DNA of 64,000 bases from Maridesulfovibrio sp. (GTDB taxonomy: Bacteria; Desulfobacterota; Desulfovibrionia; Desulfovibrionales; Desulfovibrionaceae). Positions 34,060 through 42,799 of the stretch are shown in pieces; the stretch's first letter is position 1; each line of letters begins with the position of its first letter. Location: the NCBI RefSeq assembly GCF_963667685.1, contig NZ_OY763930.1, forward strand, positions 2,029,501-2,093,500, written 5' to 3'. Below the pieces are notes generated by a model. It had not been told where the DNA came from. It searched no databases and saw only the letters and a program-made list of their open reading frames with translations. A program made the translations under genes and the position numbers.

Positions 34060-35289
34060 CTATTCGGTTATGATTTTGATGGCCTCTACAGCAGCCTTAA
34101 CACGTGTAATTGCTTCTTCGCGGGTAGCAGCCCTTGCCATGACCACTCCGGCCCGTGCGGGATGGCTGGTGGCCGGGGAAATTGTTTCACCCACAGCGGT
34201 GCGGATTTCAACCATGCTGATTCCTTCCATGGCTTTGGCCTCTTCCACGCCTTCAATCGCAATGACCTTTCCCGGTTTGGGGAATAGGTAACGCTGGGCG
34301 ACTCCTCTTTGAAAGGAGGGGATTAGATCTTTTGCTTCGGGAGTCTCGCCAATGGCCAACCGGATGGCTGCACCCACAAAGTCCACTCCGGTATTCCACG
34401 GAATCTCATGGGAACAGAAATATCCGCCGGAAAGACGGGCCGCCATCTCAATTACATATGGCTTTCCGTCATGCACGACCATATCTCCTTTGAACATCGA
34501 ATTTTCAATGCCCAGAGCAATGGCCGCACGTCCTGAAAGCTCTTTGACCGCAGCTTGCGTATCCTGATCCAGAAAGGAGGGCAGGTCGCCGCCGTTCTCG
34601 ATGATATTCGGGGCGAAGCGATCCAGAAATTCATAGTTGCGGTCCGAGAATCCGGGGCAGAAAGGCTGCCCGCCGACCACAAAACCTTCCGTGCTGATCT
34701 GGGGACCGTCGAGGTGCTTCTCGACCATGACCCGTCCGGTAGGGGATTCTTTTTTAGCGCATTCAAATGCCCAGCGGGGATCTGGCATATCCGCTGATTC
34801 ATAAACAAGCCGTAGAACACCGCGCGCGCCACGGCTGTCCACGGGTTTGATAACCAGTGTCTCCCGTCTTTCTTCAAGAATTTGGGTTAGCTCCTGAGCA
34901 CTGAAAATTTCTTTATACCAAGGTATAGGGATGCCACGTTCTCTAAAGCGGTCCTTCATGGCTTTTTTGTCGGTTGCCAGCCGGGCGGTTTCGTTGCTCA
35001 CCGCAGTCAGACCGAAGAACTCAGCCACAGCCGCAACTGTTCCGGGAGCATCCACCGCCGCACAGATAACCCCCTGCGGTTTGCCGCCCTTTTTTGACCA
35101 CTTGGTCAGGGCGGCAACCGTAATTTCCGGGGTGTAGACACAACCGATTATCGGCTCATGGGCATAAGCGAATCCGGGAGCCTGCGGGTTGGCGTCAACG
35201 GCCAGCACATGCAGTCCCATTTCATTTGCCCTTTGCAGCACTGGAATGGATTCCAGTCCGGCTCCGATTACGATCAATGTCTTTTTCAT
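34060..35289 (-). CDS. ATP-grasp ligase
   Basis: The 409-residue protein has an N-terminal Rossmann-like domain (VIGAGLESIPVL near 7-18) and an ATP-grasp core (TLVIKPVDSRGARGV with Lys148; VIEMAARLSGGYF with a metal-binding Glu near 285). The layout resembles PurK/PurT, carbamoyl-phosphate synthase-like and PylC-like ligases, which couple a carboxylate to an amine through acyl phosphate. In this glycan operon it may attach an amino acid or formyl-like group to a sugar. It is separated from the upstream gene by a 179-base repeat-containing gap. Confidence 0.85.
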   Translation of the reverse strand: MKKTLIVIGAGLESIPVLQRANEMGLHVLAVDANPQAPGFAYAHEPIIGCVYTPEITVAALTKWSKKGGKPQGVICAAVDAPGTVAAVAEFFGLTAVSNETARLATDKKAMKDRFRERGIPIPWYKEIFSAQELTQILEERRETLVIKPVDSRGARGVLRLVYESADMPDPRWAFECAKKESPTGRVMVEKHLDGPQISTEGFVVGGQPFCPGFSDRNYEFLDRFAPNIIENGGDLPSFLDQDTQAAVKELSGRAAIALGIENSMFKGDMVVHDGKPYVIEMAARLSGGYFCSHEIPWNTGVDFVGAAIRLAIGETPEAKDLIPSFQRGVAQRYLFPKPGKVIAIEGVEEAKAMEGISMVEIRTAVGETISPATSHPARAGVVMARAATREEAITRVKAAVEAIKIITE

Positions 35290-35299
35290 CTTATTTAAC

Positions 35300-35468
35300 G
35301 GTTATTCGCATTCATCGGCGAAGCCCAAATAAAAGTTTTTGGGATTCTTGCATTAGCCCTTAGGCGAGCGGTCTTCCGCGAGTCTTAGGGATAACGACAG
35401 TGGAACAAACCCTTTTTTCAAAAAGGGTTTAAGGCTCCCGGCAGGGCGCCCCGCGAGGCCACCGGAAG
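35300..35468. repeat. Intergenic hairpin repeat element, copy 2
   Basis: This gap within block C contains AACCCTTTTTTCAAAAAGGGTTT near 35407-35430, a strong hairpin, together with AATAAAAGTTTTTGGG near 35330 and GC-rich CTCCCGG and CCACCGG words. The order of parts matches the copy at 46384-46560 and, on the opposite strand, the copy at 893-1035. It separates the ATP-grasp gene from the upstream fusion gene and could act as a partial terminator. Confidence 0.55.
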
Positions 35469-36674
35469 CTAAACAGGTTTGCGGCAGACCATGAAGGTGT
35501 TCTGACCTTTGGGATCATCAGGGAAGATAATGCGTCCCTGCTTGATTCCTGTGGTCTGCATGATTTCAAAATGTTCGGAACAAAGCCCTTTGATTTCCTG
35601 CAGGGAAAATTCATGCAGGTGCTGGGAGTTGACCGGAATATGCCCGAGGCTGTTCTGTGGGGTACTCAGGATGAGCAGACCGCCCGGTTTGAGCACCCGT
35701 TCCATTTCCTTGAAGTACGGTCCGGGATTGACGTGTTCCACCGTTTCGAAACTGGTGATGGCATCAAAGTGTCCGTCTTCATAACTGAGGGAGGTCACAT
35801 CCCCGGTCTGGAAGGTGATGTTATCAAAATATTTACCGGACGAAGCTTTGCGCACGGTTTCGATGTCAAGGTCTGCGGCAACGACTTTCTGCGCTTTTTC
35901 GGCCAGAATGCGCGCGCCGTAACCGGGACCGCAGGCGCAGTCCAGAACACAGGCTTCGGGGTTGATATGGTCAAGGGCCAGTTCATAATGAAAGGTGAGC
36001 TGATCCCCGGCACTGATTCCTTTGTGCTGTCCGACATTCATATTCCCGGCCACATAAACCTGCTCGGCGGTTTCGCGGCATTTTTTCAGCCACTGTTCGC
36101 TAACAGCGGGGCCGGAAACATGGGCACATTTGAATTCGTTGTTTTCATTGAACATGAAAAATTTGGGATGAACTCTGAAGTGAGCGCCGTTGGAACGTTC
36201 TTCCAGCAGTAAAAGCACTTTTTTCAGGGCAGAAAGTCTGTAGACATCAGCTGTGAGCTGGATGGGGAAATCGTCTTCTGCTTTGACGCAATCAAGACCG
36301 TCTTTATCCGCCTTTTCGAGCATAGTCCGGGCATGGTCGGCCAGCCAGCCGAAATGCAAGCCATCGGCACGGATGAACAGGGTTTCGTCCTCTACTCCGT
36401 CAAGGGCGTCAATCATGCGCTCCAAGGGGCTTTCATCATAACCATAGTAAACGGCAACTTTCTGCTCCGGGAACATTTCCGGGATTTCGTCCAGTCTTCC
36501 GCCCCGGTCAAATTCGGGGGCGATGATACGCACATCCGCTTCAGGAAATTCTTTGAGCGCACTTTCAATGGTAAGGGCCACCACCGGACGGCCGTCAACT
36601 TCGTTCATGCACCAGTCCGGTGCTCCACTCCATGCCCTAGATGCGGCCTGTACCAGAATAATCGGGTTATCCAT
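35469..36674 (-). CDS. SpsF-like nucleotidyltransferase fused to a methyltransferase
   Basis: The 401-residue protein joins two domains. The first 200 residues resemble the SpsF/cytidylyltransferase GT-A fold (IILVQAASRAW, GRPVVALTIESAL), but the usual Arg-rich nucleotide loop is degenerate. Residues 235-400 are a class I methyltransferase (VLDCACGPGYGA, VAADLD, FETVEHVNPGPYF). Such a fusion may couple activation or transfer of a sugar with methylation, or the first domain may only bind. It is three bases downstream of the TIGR04372-like gene. Confidence 0.78.
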   Translation of the reverse strand: MDNPIILVQAASRAWSGAPDWCMNEVDGRPVVALTIESALKEFPEADVRIIAPEFDRGGRLDEIPEMFPEQKVAVYYGYDESPLERMIDALDGVEDETLFIRADGLHFGWLADHARTMLEKADKDGLDCVKAEDDFPIQLTADVYRLSALKKVLLLLEERSNGAHFRVHPKFFMFNENNEFKCAHVSGPAVSEQWLKKCRETAEQVYVAGNMNVGQHKGISAGDQLTFHYELALDHINPEACVLDCACGPGYGARILAEKAQKVVAADLDIETVRKASSGKYFDNITFQTGDVTSLSYEDGHFDAITSFETVEHVNPGPYFKEMERVLKPGGLLILSTPQNSLGHIPVNSQHLHEFSLQEIKGLCSEHFEIMQTTGIKQGRIIFPDDPKGQNTFMVCRKPV

Positions 36675-36677
36675 CAG

Positions 36678-38222
36678 CTATCCTTCTTTTGAGTTAAAGA
36701 GTTCGTCTGCATGCTTGCGTAAGAAGTAGGGACTAATAGGCGTTTCAAAATGCGAATTAAGTTCCGATACTTCGAGATATGAAAGATAGCGGCTATGCAA
36801 CTCTCGTTCCTTCGCTGTTGCCTGCCACTCACCATTTGTGCGCAGATGCATTTCCTGTATAGCTTCCAGTAGCTCATCCTCTGTGTTGTCGATAACCTCA
36901 TAATCTGAATCTGCAAAGTTTTCTATGGGCCATTTGCTAATTTTGGCAGATATTATTTCAGAAATGTTTAAAATTCGTCCTGTAGACTTCGCGCGAATCA
37001 GTTTGAACAGGGCAAGATCTTCAGGAGAACAGTATTCAATAATCTCCAGCCGGGCGACATTAACCCGCAGGCAGGGAACGCGGAAAGCATTGGCAACATG
37101 CATGGGCCCGCTCTGGACACCTACAAAAAATATACAGCTCGCGGGCAGGTAAATATCCATGAAATCGTTCTGTCTGCCGCTACAGGCATAATCCACAAAG
37201 TTGGAATGATCGATTTCAAGAGGTTTCTGTACGATACTGCCGATCCTGATCACATTGTAGCCCAGGCGCAGCAGCTCTTCAGCTCCGGCCCGGAAAGTTG
37301 AAATGTCCATATTGCGTGGTTCCTGCATATCTCCGTCGCTTTCAGGCATGGTCTGTTGCAGGAAAGCCGAATCCCGACCAAGCAGGCAGACGTGAGGCTT
37401 TTCAGGATCAAGTCCCAAGGCTCTAAGCTCCTTTCTGCCCTGTTCAACTTCTTCAGCGCTAAAGCTTATGTGGGTCTCGGTCTGCTGGATCAGGCATTCA
37501 TAGTCGCGGGCAAATGATTTGGCGCGGGTGTTCAGAAGCAATTCATGCTTTGGGCTGAGATTGAAAATTCTAACCGCTTCCAGAAGGTAGCTGTGCCACT
37601 TGCGGATGCACATTTCCCGGGCAAAAAGTTTTCCCAGTGTGTCGTTGGCAACTTGTCCGTCTTTGAAGCAGAACAGGTCAATATAGCCGTCATGGCGACC
37701 TAGTTCTTTCTCGGAAAGGTAGAGTTCGCAATCAATGGCCAGATGTCCCAGACGTGAGGAATAAATTTCAGAAACGCGGATGTTTTTGAATAAGGAACTT
37801 GCTTTGAGCAGCAGAGCCAGAGAACCTAGGAATGCCCATTTGGCGATTTCTTTAAGCGGTTTCGGGCGTAGGCTTTGATCTGCGGGTGCTAAGGTATTTC
37901 TGACGCAGGTTTTGATGCGCAGGTCATAGAAATTTTCGTAAAAGGAAACTGCACGGACAACATTGTCATGGTCGTAGCTCAGGCCGCAGACGATGATGAC
38001 TTCGTGCGGCCTGAAAGAGAGTATTGTTTTTAGCAGTGGAGGGAACAAAGGGTGGAAGGTCCCGGAAAAGAAAACTGCTTTCTCGCCCTCAAACGCATCA
38101 CGGTCCCGTTTCGGGAGCAGGAGCTGCAATTCCGTCTGATCGCGGTCTACCTGTTCAAGGAACTCCCTGATATGGCATTGCTGGGCGGTGCCGATGATGA
38201 GCAGCCGTTTACGGTCTACCAT
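36678..38222 (-). CDS. TIGR04372-like glycosyltransferase
   Basis: The 514-residue protein has a C-terminal half typical of the putative glycosyltransferase family TIGR04372: HVCLLGRDSAFL, RNMDISTFRAG, LGYNVIRIGS, FVDYACSG and FFVGVQSGPMHVANAF. The last block also resembles donor sites of GT9-type enzymes. The N-terminal half contains VIIVCGLSYD and one short hydrophobic stretch (about 120-135) too weak to call a membrane segment. It follows the second transketolase pair by nine bases. Donor and acceptor are unknown. Confidence 0.72.
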   Translation of the reverse strand: MVDRKRLLIIGTAQQCHIREFLEQVDRDQTELQLLLPKRDRDAFEGEKAVFFSGTFHPLFPPLLKTILSFRPHEVIIVCGLSYDHDNVVRAVSFYENFYDLRIKTCVRNTLAPADQSLRPKPLKEIAKWAFLGSLALLLKASSLFKNIRVSEIYSSRLGHLAIDCELYLSEKELGRHDGYIDLFCFKDGQVANDTLGKLFAREMCIRKWHSYLLEAVRIFNLSPKHELLLNTRAKSFARDYECLIQQTETHISFSAEEVEQGRKELRALGLDPEKPHVCLLGRDSAFLQQTMPESDGDMQEPRNMDISTFRAGAEELLRLGYNVIRIGSIVQKPLEIDHSNFVDYACSGRQNDFMDIYLPASCIFFVGVQSGPMHVANAFRVPCLRVNVARLEIIEYCSPEDLALFKLIRAKSTGRILNISEIISAKISKWPIENFADSDYEVIDNTEDELLEAIQEMHLRTNGEWQATAKERELHSRYLSYLEVSELNSHFETPISPYFLRKHADELFNSKEG

Positions 38223-38231
38223 TTTACCCCG

Positions 38232-39161
38232 TTATTTCCGTTTCATAACCCGGCGTACCGCAGCAGCGATATCTTCGGGCATCAGTCCATATTCACGGGC
38301 CAGATCATCCGGCTCGCCGGAGCTGCCGAAAACATCATTGATGGCGACACGTTCCACGGGAACAGGCTGGTTCTCACAGACAATCTCCATGATTGCACCG
38401 CCTAATCCGCCGTATTTGTTGTGGTCTTCGCAGCTGACAATTGCTCCGGTTTCTTTTGCAGCTTTGATGACCGCTGCTTCGTCCATGGGCTTCAGCCAGC
38501 TCATGTTCAGTACCCGGCAGGAAATACCATCGGCGGCAAGCTGCTCTGCGGCTGCTACAGCCCGGTGGACCATGACCCCGACAGCCATGATGGTGCAGTC
38601 TTTGCCTTCGGCAAGCAACTCGGCCTTACCCGGTTTGAACTTGGTGCTTGTATCAAAGACATCGGGCAGGGGACTGCGTCCGGTGCGCAGGTAGAGCGGC
38701 CCGTGATTATCCAGAATGTGGGGCAGCACTGCGCGCAGTTCATGCTGGTCAGCCGGGGATACAACAGTCATGTTGGGAATGGCCCGGTATATTGAAATAT
38801 CTTCAAGTGCCTGATGGGTGGCCCCGTCCGGTCCGACATCAAGTCCGAGATGGCTGGCCGCGATCTTAACATTGAAATCCGGATAGGCGATGGAGTTGCG
38901 GGCCTGTTCCAGTGCACGCATGGAAGCAAATACGGCGTAGCAGGTGACGATGGGAATGATCCCGGATTCGGCGAGTCCTGCTGCCATGGAAAACATGTTT
39001 TGTTCCGCAATGGCGCACTGTATAAAGCGGTCAGGGTAAGCTTCGCGGAAATGATAGGTTCCGGTTCCCCCGGCAACATCGGCATCAAGGACTACGAAAT
39101 CGTCACGGACGGCAGCCAGATCAACAAGTGCCTTGCCGAATGCATCTCTCATATTTTCCAT
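38232..39161 (-). CDS. Transketolase, C-terminal subunit (second split pair)
   Basis: The 309-residue protein has the pyrimidine-binding domain (VVLDADVAGG, IAEQNMFSMAAGLA with the catalytic Glu) and a C-terminal domain (CRVLNMSWLKPMDEAAVI, CEDHNKYGGLGGAI). Its ATG overlaps the N-subunit stop by one base (TAATG). It shares fold and length with the protein at 1053-1973, but the sequences differ, for example around the Glu motif (IAEQN here, IAEAN there). The likely role is two-carbon transfer in making a precursor of the block C sugar. Confidence 0.88.
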   Translation of the reverse strand: MENMRDAFGKALVDLAAVRDDFVVLDADVAGGTGTYHFREAYPDRFIQCAIAEQNMFSMAAGLAESGIIPIVTCYAVFASMRALEQARNSIAYPDFNVKIAASHLGLDVGPDGATHQALEDISIYRAIPNMTVVSPADQHELRAVLPHILDNHGPLYLRTGRSPLPDVFDTSTKFKPGKAELLAEGKDCTIMAVGVMVHRAVAAAEQLAADGISCRVLNMSWLKPMDEAAVIKAAKETGAIVSCEDHNKYGGLGGAIMEIVCENQPVPVERVAINDVFGSSGEPDDLAREYGLMPEDIAAAVRRVMKRK

Positions 39162-39997
39162 TATTCAAGCTCCCCGCATCCGCATTCACGCAAAGCGCAT
39201 TCCCGTTCCTCGCCGGTGGGGCAGAGGCTGCCGTGCCACTTGGGAACGTTTTCCATGTATGAAATTCCTTTACCTTTGACCGTGTGGGCGATGATCATGG
39301 TCGGTTTCCCTACAGTTGTTCGCGCCCTGTAAAATGCGTTTTCTATTTCGCGGAAGTCGTGCCCGTCAATTTCAATTACCTGCCAGCCGAAAGCCTTGAA
39401 TTTATCGTTTAAAGGCTCAAGGGCGGTAATGTTCTCATTGAGGTCATCACTTTGAAATTTGTTGTAATCCACAATGGCAACAATGTTGTCCAACTTGTGG
39501 TGCGCGCCGAACATGCAGCCTTCCCAGATCTGGCCTTCGTTCAGTTCTCCATCACCGAGCAGGACGTAGGTGCGGTTATCACGCTTTGCTCGTTTAGCGC
39601 CCAGAGCGCAACCCAGCGCGAAAGAAAACCCCTGTCCCAGTGAGCCGGAGTTGAATTCCACTCCCGGAGTTTTGATCCGGTCCGGGTGGCCTTGCAGGAT
39701 GCCGTCGGCGTGGCGCAGTTTCTTGAATTCTTTCTTGGAGAAGAATCCTTTTTCAGCCAGTGCCGCGTAGAGGGTCAGGCAGGAGTGTCCTTTAGAAAGG
39801 ATGAAGCGGTCCCGGCTGGGATCAGTCATGTTTTCCGGGTTGAAATTCATTTCGCGGTCAAAGAGCCAGCTGACGATTTCTACACAGGAGAGGGAACCGC
39901 CCGGATGCCCGGAGCCGGCATAGCAGTTCATAGTGATGATTGATTTCCGCAGTTCGGCTGCGAAATTTTTGAGTTCCGTATATCTGGGCTGGTTCAT
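39161..39997 (-). CDS. Transketolase, N-terminal subunit (second split pair)
   Basis: The 278-residue protein has the thiamine-diphosphate half: GSGHPGGSLS near 27-36, SKGHSCLTLY, GSLGQGFSFALG and GDGELNEG followed by VDYNK, which fits GDG-X26-N. It should pair with the 38232 subunit. It follows a FabG-like SDR gene by nine bases and ends with a Cys-rich tail (CGCGELE). Two separate transketolase pairs in one glycan locus are unusual and suggest dedicated, not housekeeping, use. Confidence 0.88.
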   Translation of the reverse strand: MNQPRYTELKNFAAELRKSIITMNCYAGSGHPGGSLSCVEIVSWLFDREMNFNPENMTDPSRDRFILSKGHSCLTLYAALAEKGFFSKKEFKKLRHADGILQGHPDRIKTPGVEFNSGSLGQGFSFALGCALGAKRAKRDNRTYVLLGDGELNEGQIWEGCMFGAHHKLDNIVAIVDYNKFQSDDLNENITALEPLNDKFKAFGWQVIEIDGHDFREIENAFYRARTTVGKPTMIIAHTVKGKGISYMENVPKWHGSLCPTGEERECALRECGCGELE

Positions 39998-40006
39998 TTG
40001 TTCTCC

Positions 40007-40756
40007 TTAGAAATACAGTCCGCCGTTGACGTTGATGGTCTGGGCGGTAATGTAGGAAGATTCGTCGGATGCAAGGTAGGCCACGCTGTCTGCAACTTCC
40101 GAAGTTGCCGCAAATCTTTTTAAAAGCACGTTTTCGGCTGCTTTTTGTACTGCCGGATTCTGTAGGCCGGCATCTGCCATATCGGAAATAACCAGTCCTG
40201 CGGCAACGGTGTTGCAGCGGATATTCCATTCAGCGCCGAAACGAGCCGCAACCTGAGTCATGGAAATAAGTCCGGCTTTGCTGGCTGCGTAATGGGCGGT
40301 CCGCGGTCCGCCGTACTGTCCGCTTACCGAGCCGATATTAATCACGCTGGCCCCTTTGCTTTTCTTGAGCAGTTCAAGGCAGCGCTGGGTGCAAAGGAAG
40401 GGTCCTTTCAGGTTTACAGCCATGATGCGGTCCCATTCCTCAGGGGTGATCTTGTCAAAATCCTGCGGGTCATTGATCCCGGCATTGTTGACCAGAACGT
40501 CAAGTCTGCCTTCGTTTTCTTTGATGTCGGCAACAACCGCATCTACGGAATCCGGGTCACTGACTTCAAGTTGCAGGATGCGGGCTTTCCCGCCCTCTTT
40601 GGAAATTTCTGCTGCTGCCTGCTGCGCGCTCTCGTGGTCATTTACAAAGGTCAGGATAACCTGCGCACCTTCGGCTGCCAGTTTATGGCTAATGGCCTTG
40701 CCTATACCGCGTCCGCCGCCGGTGACCAGCGCAATTTTATTTTTTAATTTCTGCAT
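40007..40756 (-). CDS. SDR oxidoreductase, FabG-like
   Basis: The 249-residue classical SDR has TGGGRGIG near 13-20 (NAD(P) binding), NNAG, a Ser in INIGSVSG and the Tyr-Lys pair in YAASK. It ends INVNGGLYF in the usual FabG manner. FabG reduces 3-oxoacyl-ACP, but many homologues in sugar loci reduce or oxidise sugar hydroxyls. Its neighbours (a methyltransferase 18 bases upstream and a transketolase 9 bases downstream) favour a sugar substrate. It is unlikely to be the main fabG of the cell. Confidence 0.87.
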   Translation of the reverse strand: MQKLKNKIALVTGGGRGIGKAISHKLAAEGAQVILTFVNDHESAQQAAAEISKEGGKARILQLEVSDPDSVDAVVADIKENEGRLDVLVNNAGINDPQDFDKITPEEWDRIMAVNLKGPFLCTQRCLELLKKSKGASVINIGSVSGQYGGPRTAHYAASKAGLISMTQVAARFGAEWNIRCNTVAAGLVISDMADAGLQNPAVQKAAENVLLKRFAATSEVADSVAYLASDESSYITAQTINVNGGLYF

Positions 40757-40774
40757 TTTTATATGTTTTTGATA

Positions 40775-41689
40775 TTAGTAGTTTTTCCCGGCCATGAGCA
40801 CTGCATGTCGGCCGAATCCGGCCTCGGCGAAGCTTTCATAGAGCTTGTCAAGCACATCACGGTTTCCGGTGCGGGTCAGGGTTAGTTCAAGTTCCTTACG
40901 CATGGCGTGGCATTCGCGGCCCATATCCGGGTCATGCAGGTAGTTCTTGCCCATGAGCAGGAATAGTTCCATGGGAAATGTTATTTCATAATGCAGCGGT
41001 TCAAAATCAAGTCTGCGCAGCAAGCGTTCGAGGGAGCTGCGGTTGAAGAAATTTATGTGGTGAGGCGGAGCCAGCCACCATGGTTTCTCGCCGAGATCTT
41101 CAGACATGATTTTTTGCAGCTCGTTGTAATCGTTGGGAACCCCGATGACAACCATGCCGCCGGGATTCAGTACCTGACGGCAGAGGTCCAGCATGCCAGC
41201 CGGATCGGGCAGATGTTCAAGAACTTCCCAGAGGTGGACCACATCAAACTTGCCGATGGAATCAGCACACTGCTGATCAAATACACCGTGAATGACATCG
41301 AGGCCGATGGAATGGCAGTATTCGACCGCTTTATCTGCCGGTTCGACTCCCTTGGCCTGCCAGCCGAGTTCTACCGCCTGTTTCATGAAAAAGCCGTTGC
41401 CGGAGCCGATATCCAGAATGGAGCCTTTACGCTTTAGCTGCTTTTCGATTGCTTCCAGCCGTGCAGTTGCAGTTGCGGCGTGCCATTCCTTGTCTTCCAA
41501 CTGGTGCTGAAGCATGAGCGGTTTGTCTTTTACGTGGTACTCATGTTTATAAATGCGTTCCAGTTCTTCTTCATTGGGAATGGGAATGATGTGTTTGAAG
41601 CCGCAGCTCTCACAATGGATTATATCGAATCCATCAACAGAATGGAGTACGATACCGCTGTGGTCGATCCAGCATTTTCTATCACTCAA
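40775..41689 (-). CDS. Class I methyltransferase with N-terminal Cys cluster
   Basis: The 304-residue protein starts with a Cys-bearing segment (IIHCESCGFKHIIP) like the metal-binding heads of sugar methyltransferases. A core follows with ILDIGSGNGFFM, GVEPADKAVEYC, LWEVLEHLPDPAGML and VVIGVPNDYNE. It resembles the first two parts of the 19744 protein but lacks its C-terminal Rossmann module. It follows pseG after a 102-base gap with a repeat fragment. Methylation of a nonulosonate-type sugar is a reasonable guess. Confidence 0.83.
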   Translation of the reverse strand: MSDRKCWIDHSGIVLHSVDGFDIIHCESCGFKHIIPIPNEEELERIYKHEYHVKDKPLMLQHQLEDKEWHAATATARLEAIEKQLKRKGSILDIGSGNGFFMKQAVELGWQAKGVEPADKAVEYCHSIGLDVIHGVFDQQCADSIGKFDVVHLWEVLEHLPDPAGMLDLCRQVLNPGGMVVIGVPNDYNELQKIMSEDLGEKPWWLAPPHHINFFNRSSLERLLRRLDFEPLHYEITFPMELFLLMGKNYLHDPDMGRECHAMRKELELTLTRTGNRDVLDKLYESFAEAGFGRHAVLMAGKNY

Positions 41690-41734
41690 AATTTTGCTCC
41701 GGGCTTGGGATCAGCTGATGCGCTGCGCGCTTTT

Positions 41735-41790
41735 GGACGAATTGATTTCGCCTCCGGCGGCCAAGGGAGCTAAGCCCCTTTGGAATCCCT
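41735..41790. repeat. Intergenic repeat fragment
   Basis: The pseG-methyltransferase gap contains CGCCTCCGGCGGCC followed by AGCCCCTTTGGAATCC. Read on the minus strand, the second part repeats the GGATTCCAAAGGGG word found at 4453-4466, and the first resembles the GC-rich end of the copy at 46384-46560. It is probably a partial member of the same dispersed family. Confidence 0.45.
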
Positions 41791-41791
41791 A

Positions 41792-42799
41792 TTAGTGGAT
41801 GATATTTTCTTCAATCCTGGTGGCGATGTTCATGGCTCCGTTTCCGATTCCCAGTGCGGCAGCTTTTGCAGTCATGGACTGTAGCGCAACCTGATCGGAA
41901 ATGAACTTTTGCAGCTCCGCAGCCAGTTTTTGCTCGCTGATGCGGTCAAATTTTCCCAGTGAAACCGCTGCTCCGGATGCATGCAATGCCGATGCCGAGC
42001 GGGCGTGATCTTCGCTCAGGCAGAGCAGCAGTTGCGGAACTCCGCAGGCCGCCAGTTCATAAGCAGTCATGCCGAAAGAGGCTATGGCCGCATCGCATTC
42101 CTGCATTAGTCGGGACATATCCTTTATATCATGCAGTAATTTCACCTGCTTTCCGTGCTCTACCGCTATCCGGTCAATTTTGTCCAGACTATTGAACATG
42201 GGACCGATTACAACTTCGGCCCGCCACTGTCCGGGTACGGATTGTAAGGCTTGGAGAACACTTAAAGTCAGGCCACGGGGATCACTGGCCCCCATGGAGA
42301 CTAAGACTTTTGGTGGGGAAGCTTTTACCTTCTTCTTTTTAGGAAGACGGAACTCTTTGCGCAGGGGGATGAATTCCCATCCACGATGGATAACGCCGTC
42401 AAATCCGCTCCAATCCAACTCATGAAATTGCGGCACGGGCGGATAAAAGGCCAGGTCACAATGCAATCTGTTAGGGGTAGGGTCATCAATGGAAACGAGC
42501 ATCTTGTTTTCTGTCTTGGCGCGTTCAAAGAAAGATTGTGCGAGGGAGATGCGCAGGTCGAGAACTATTGCTGATTCAGTACCGAATTGCCAGTTGTTGA
42601 AGTCGCTTACCTCAATGACCTTGAATCCGGCGTCTTCGATTCTTTTTGCCGCATCAGGGGCGCCCCTGAATCCGAAAACAGATTCCCTGCCGAAACCTTC
42701 GCGCAGGGCGGCGGCTAGGGCCATGCAGCGTCCGGCATGCCCGAATCCGGTTTGCGGTCCGGCCTCGCAAAAGAAAATGACCGGGCTGCTATTTCCCAT
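41792..42799 (-). CDS. pseG: PseG-like nucleotide-sugar hydrolase
   Basis: The 335-residue protein resembles PseG, which removes UDP from UDP-2,4-diacetamido-trideoxy-altrose in pseudaminic acid synthesis. GFGHAGRCMAL at 18-28 is the Gly-His catalytic loop. VLVSMGASDPRGLTL, ASFGMTAYELAACGVP and LLLCLSEDHA form the GT-B-like nucleotide site. I chose ATG 42799, 11 bases inside the pseF end (ATGGGAAATAG), because homology begins there. PseB, PseC and PseH are not in the window, so the actual sugar may not be pseudaminic acid. Confidence 0.83.
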   Translation of the reverse strand: MGNSSPVIFFCEAGPQTGFGHAGRCMALAAALREGFGRESVFGFRGAPDAAKRIEDAGFKVIEVSDFNNWQFGTESAIVLDLRISLAQSFFERAKTENKMLVSIDDPTPNRLHCDLAFYPPVPQFHELDWSGFDGVIHRGWEFIPLRKEFRLPKKKKVKASPPKVLVSMGASDPRGLTLSVLQALQSVPGQWRAEVVIGPMFNSLDKIDRIAVEHGKQVKLLHDIKDMSRLMQECDAAIASFGMTAYELAACGVPQLLLCLSEDHARSASALHASGAAVSLGKFDRISEQKLAAELQKFISDQVALQSMTAKAAALGIGNGAMNIATRIEENIIH

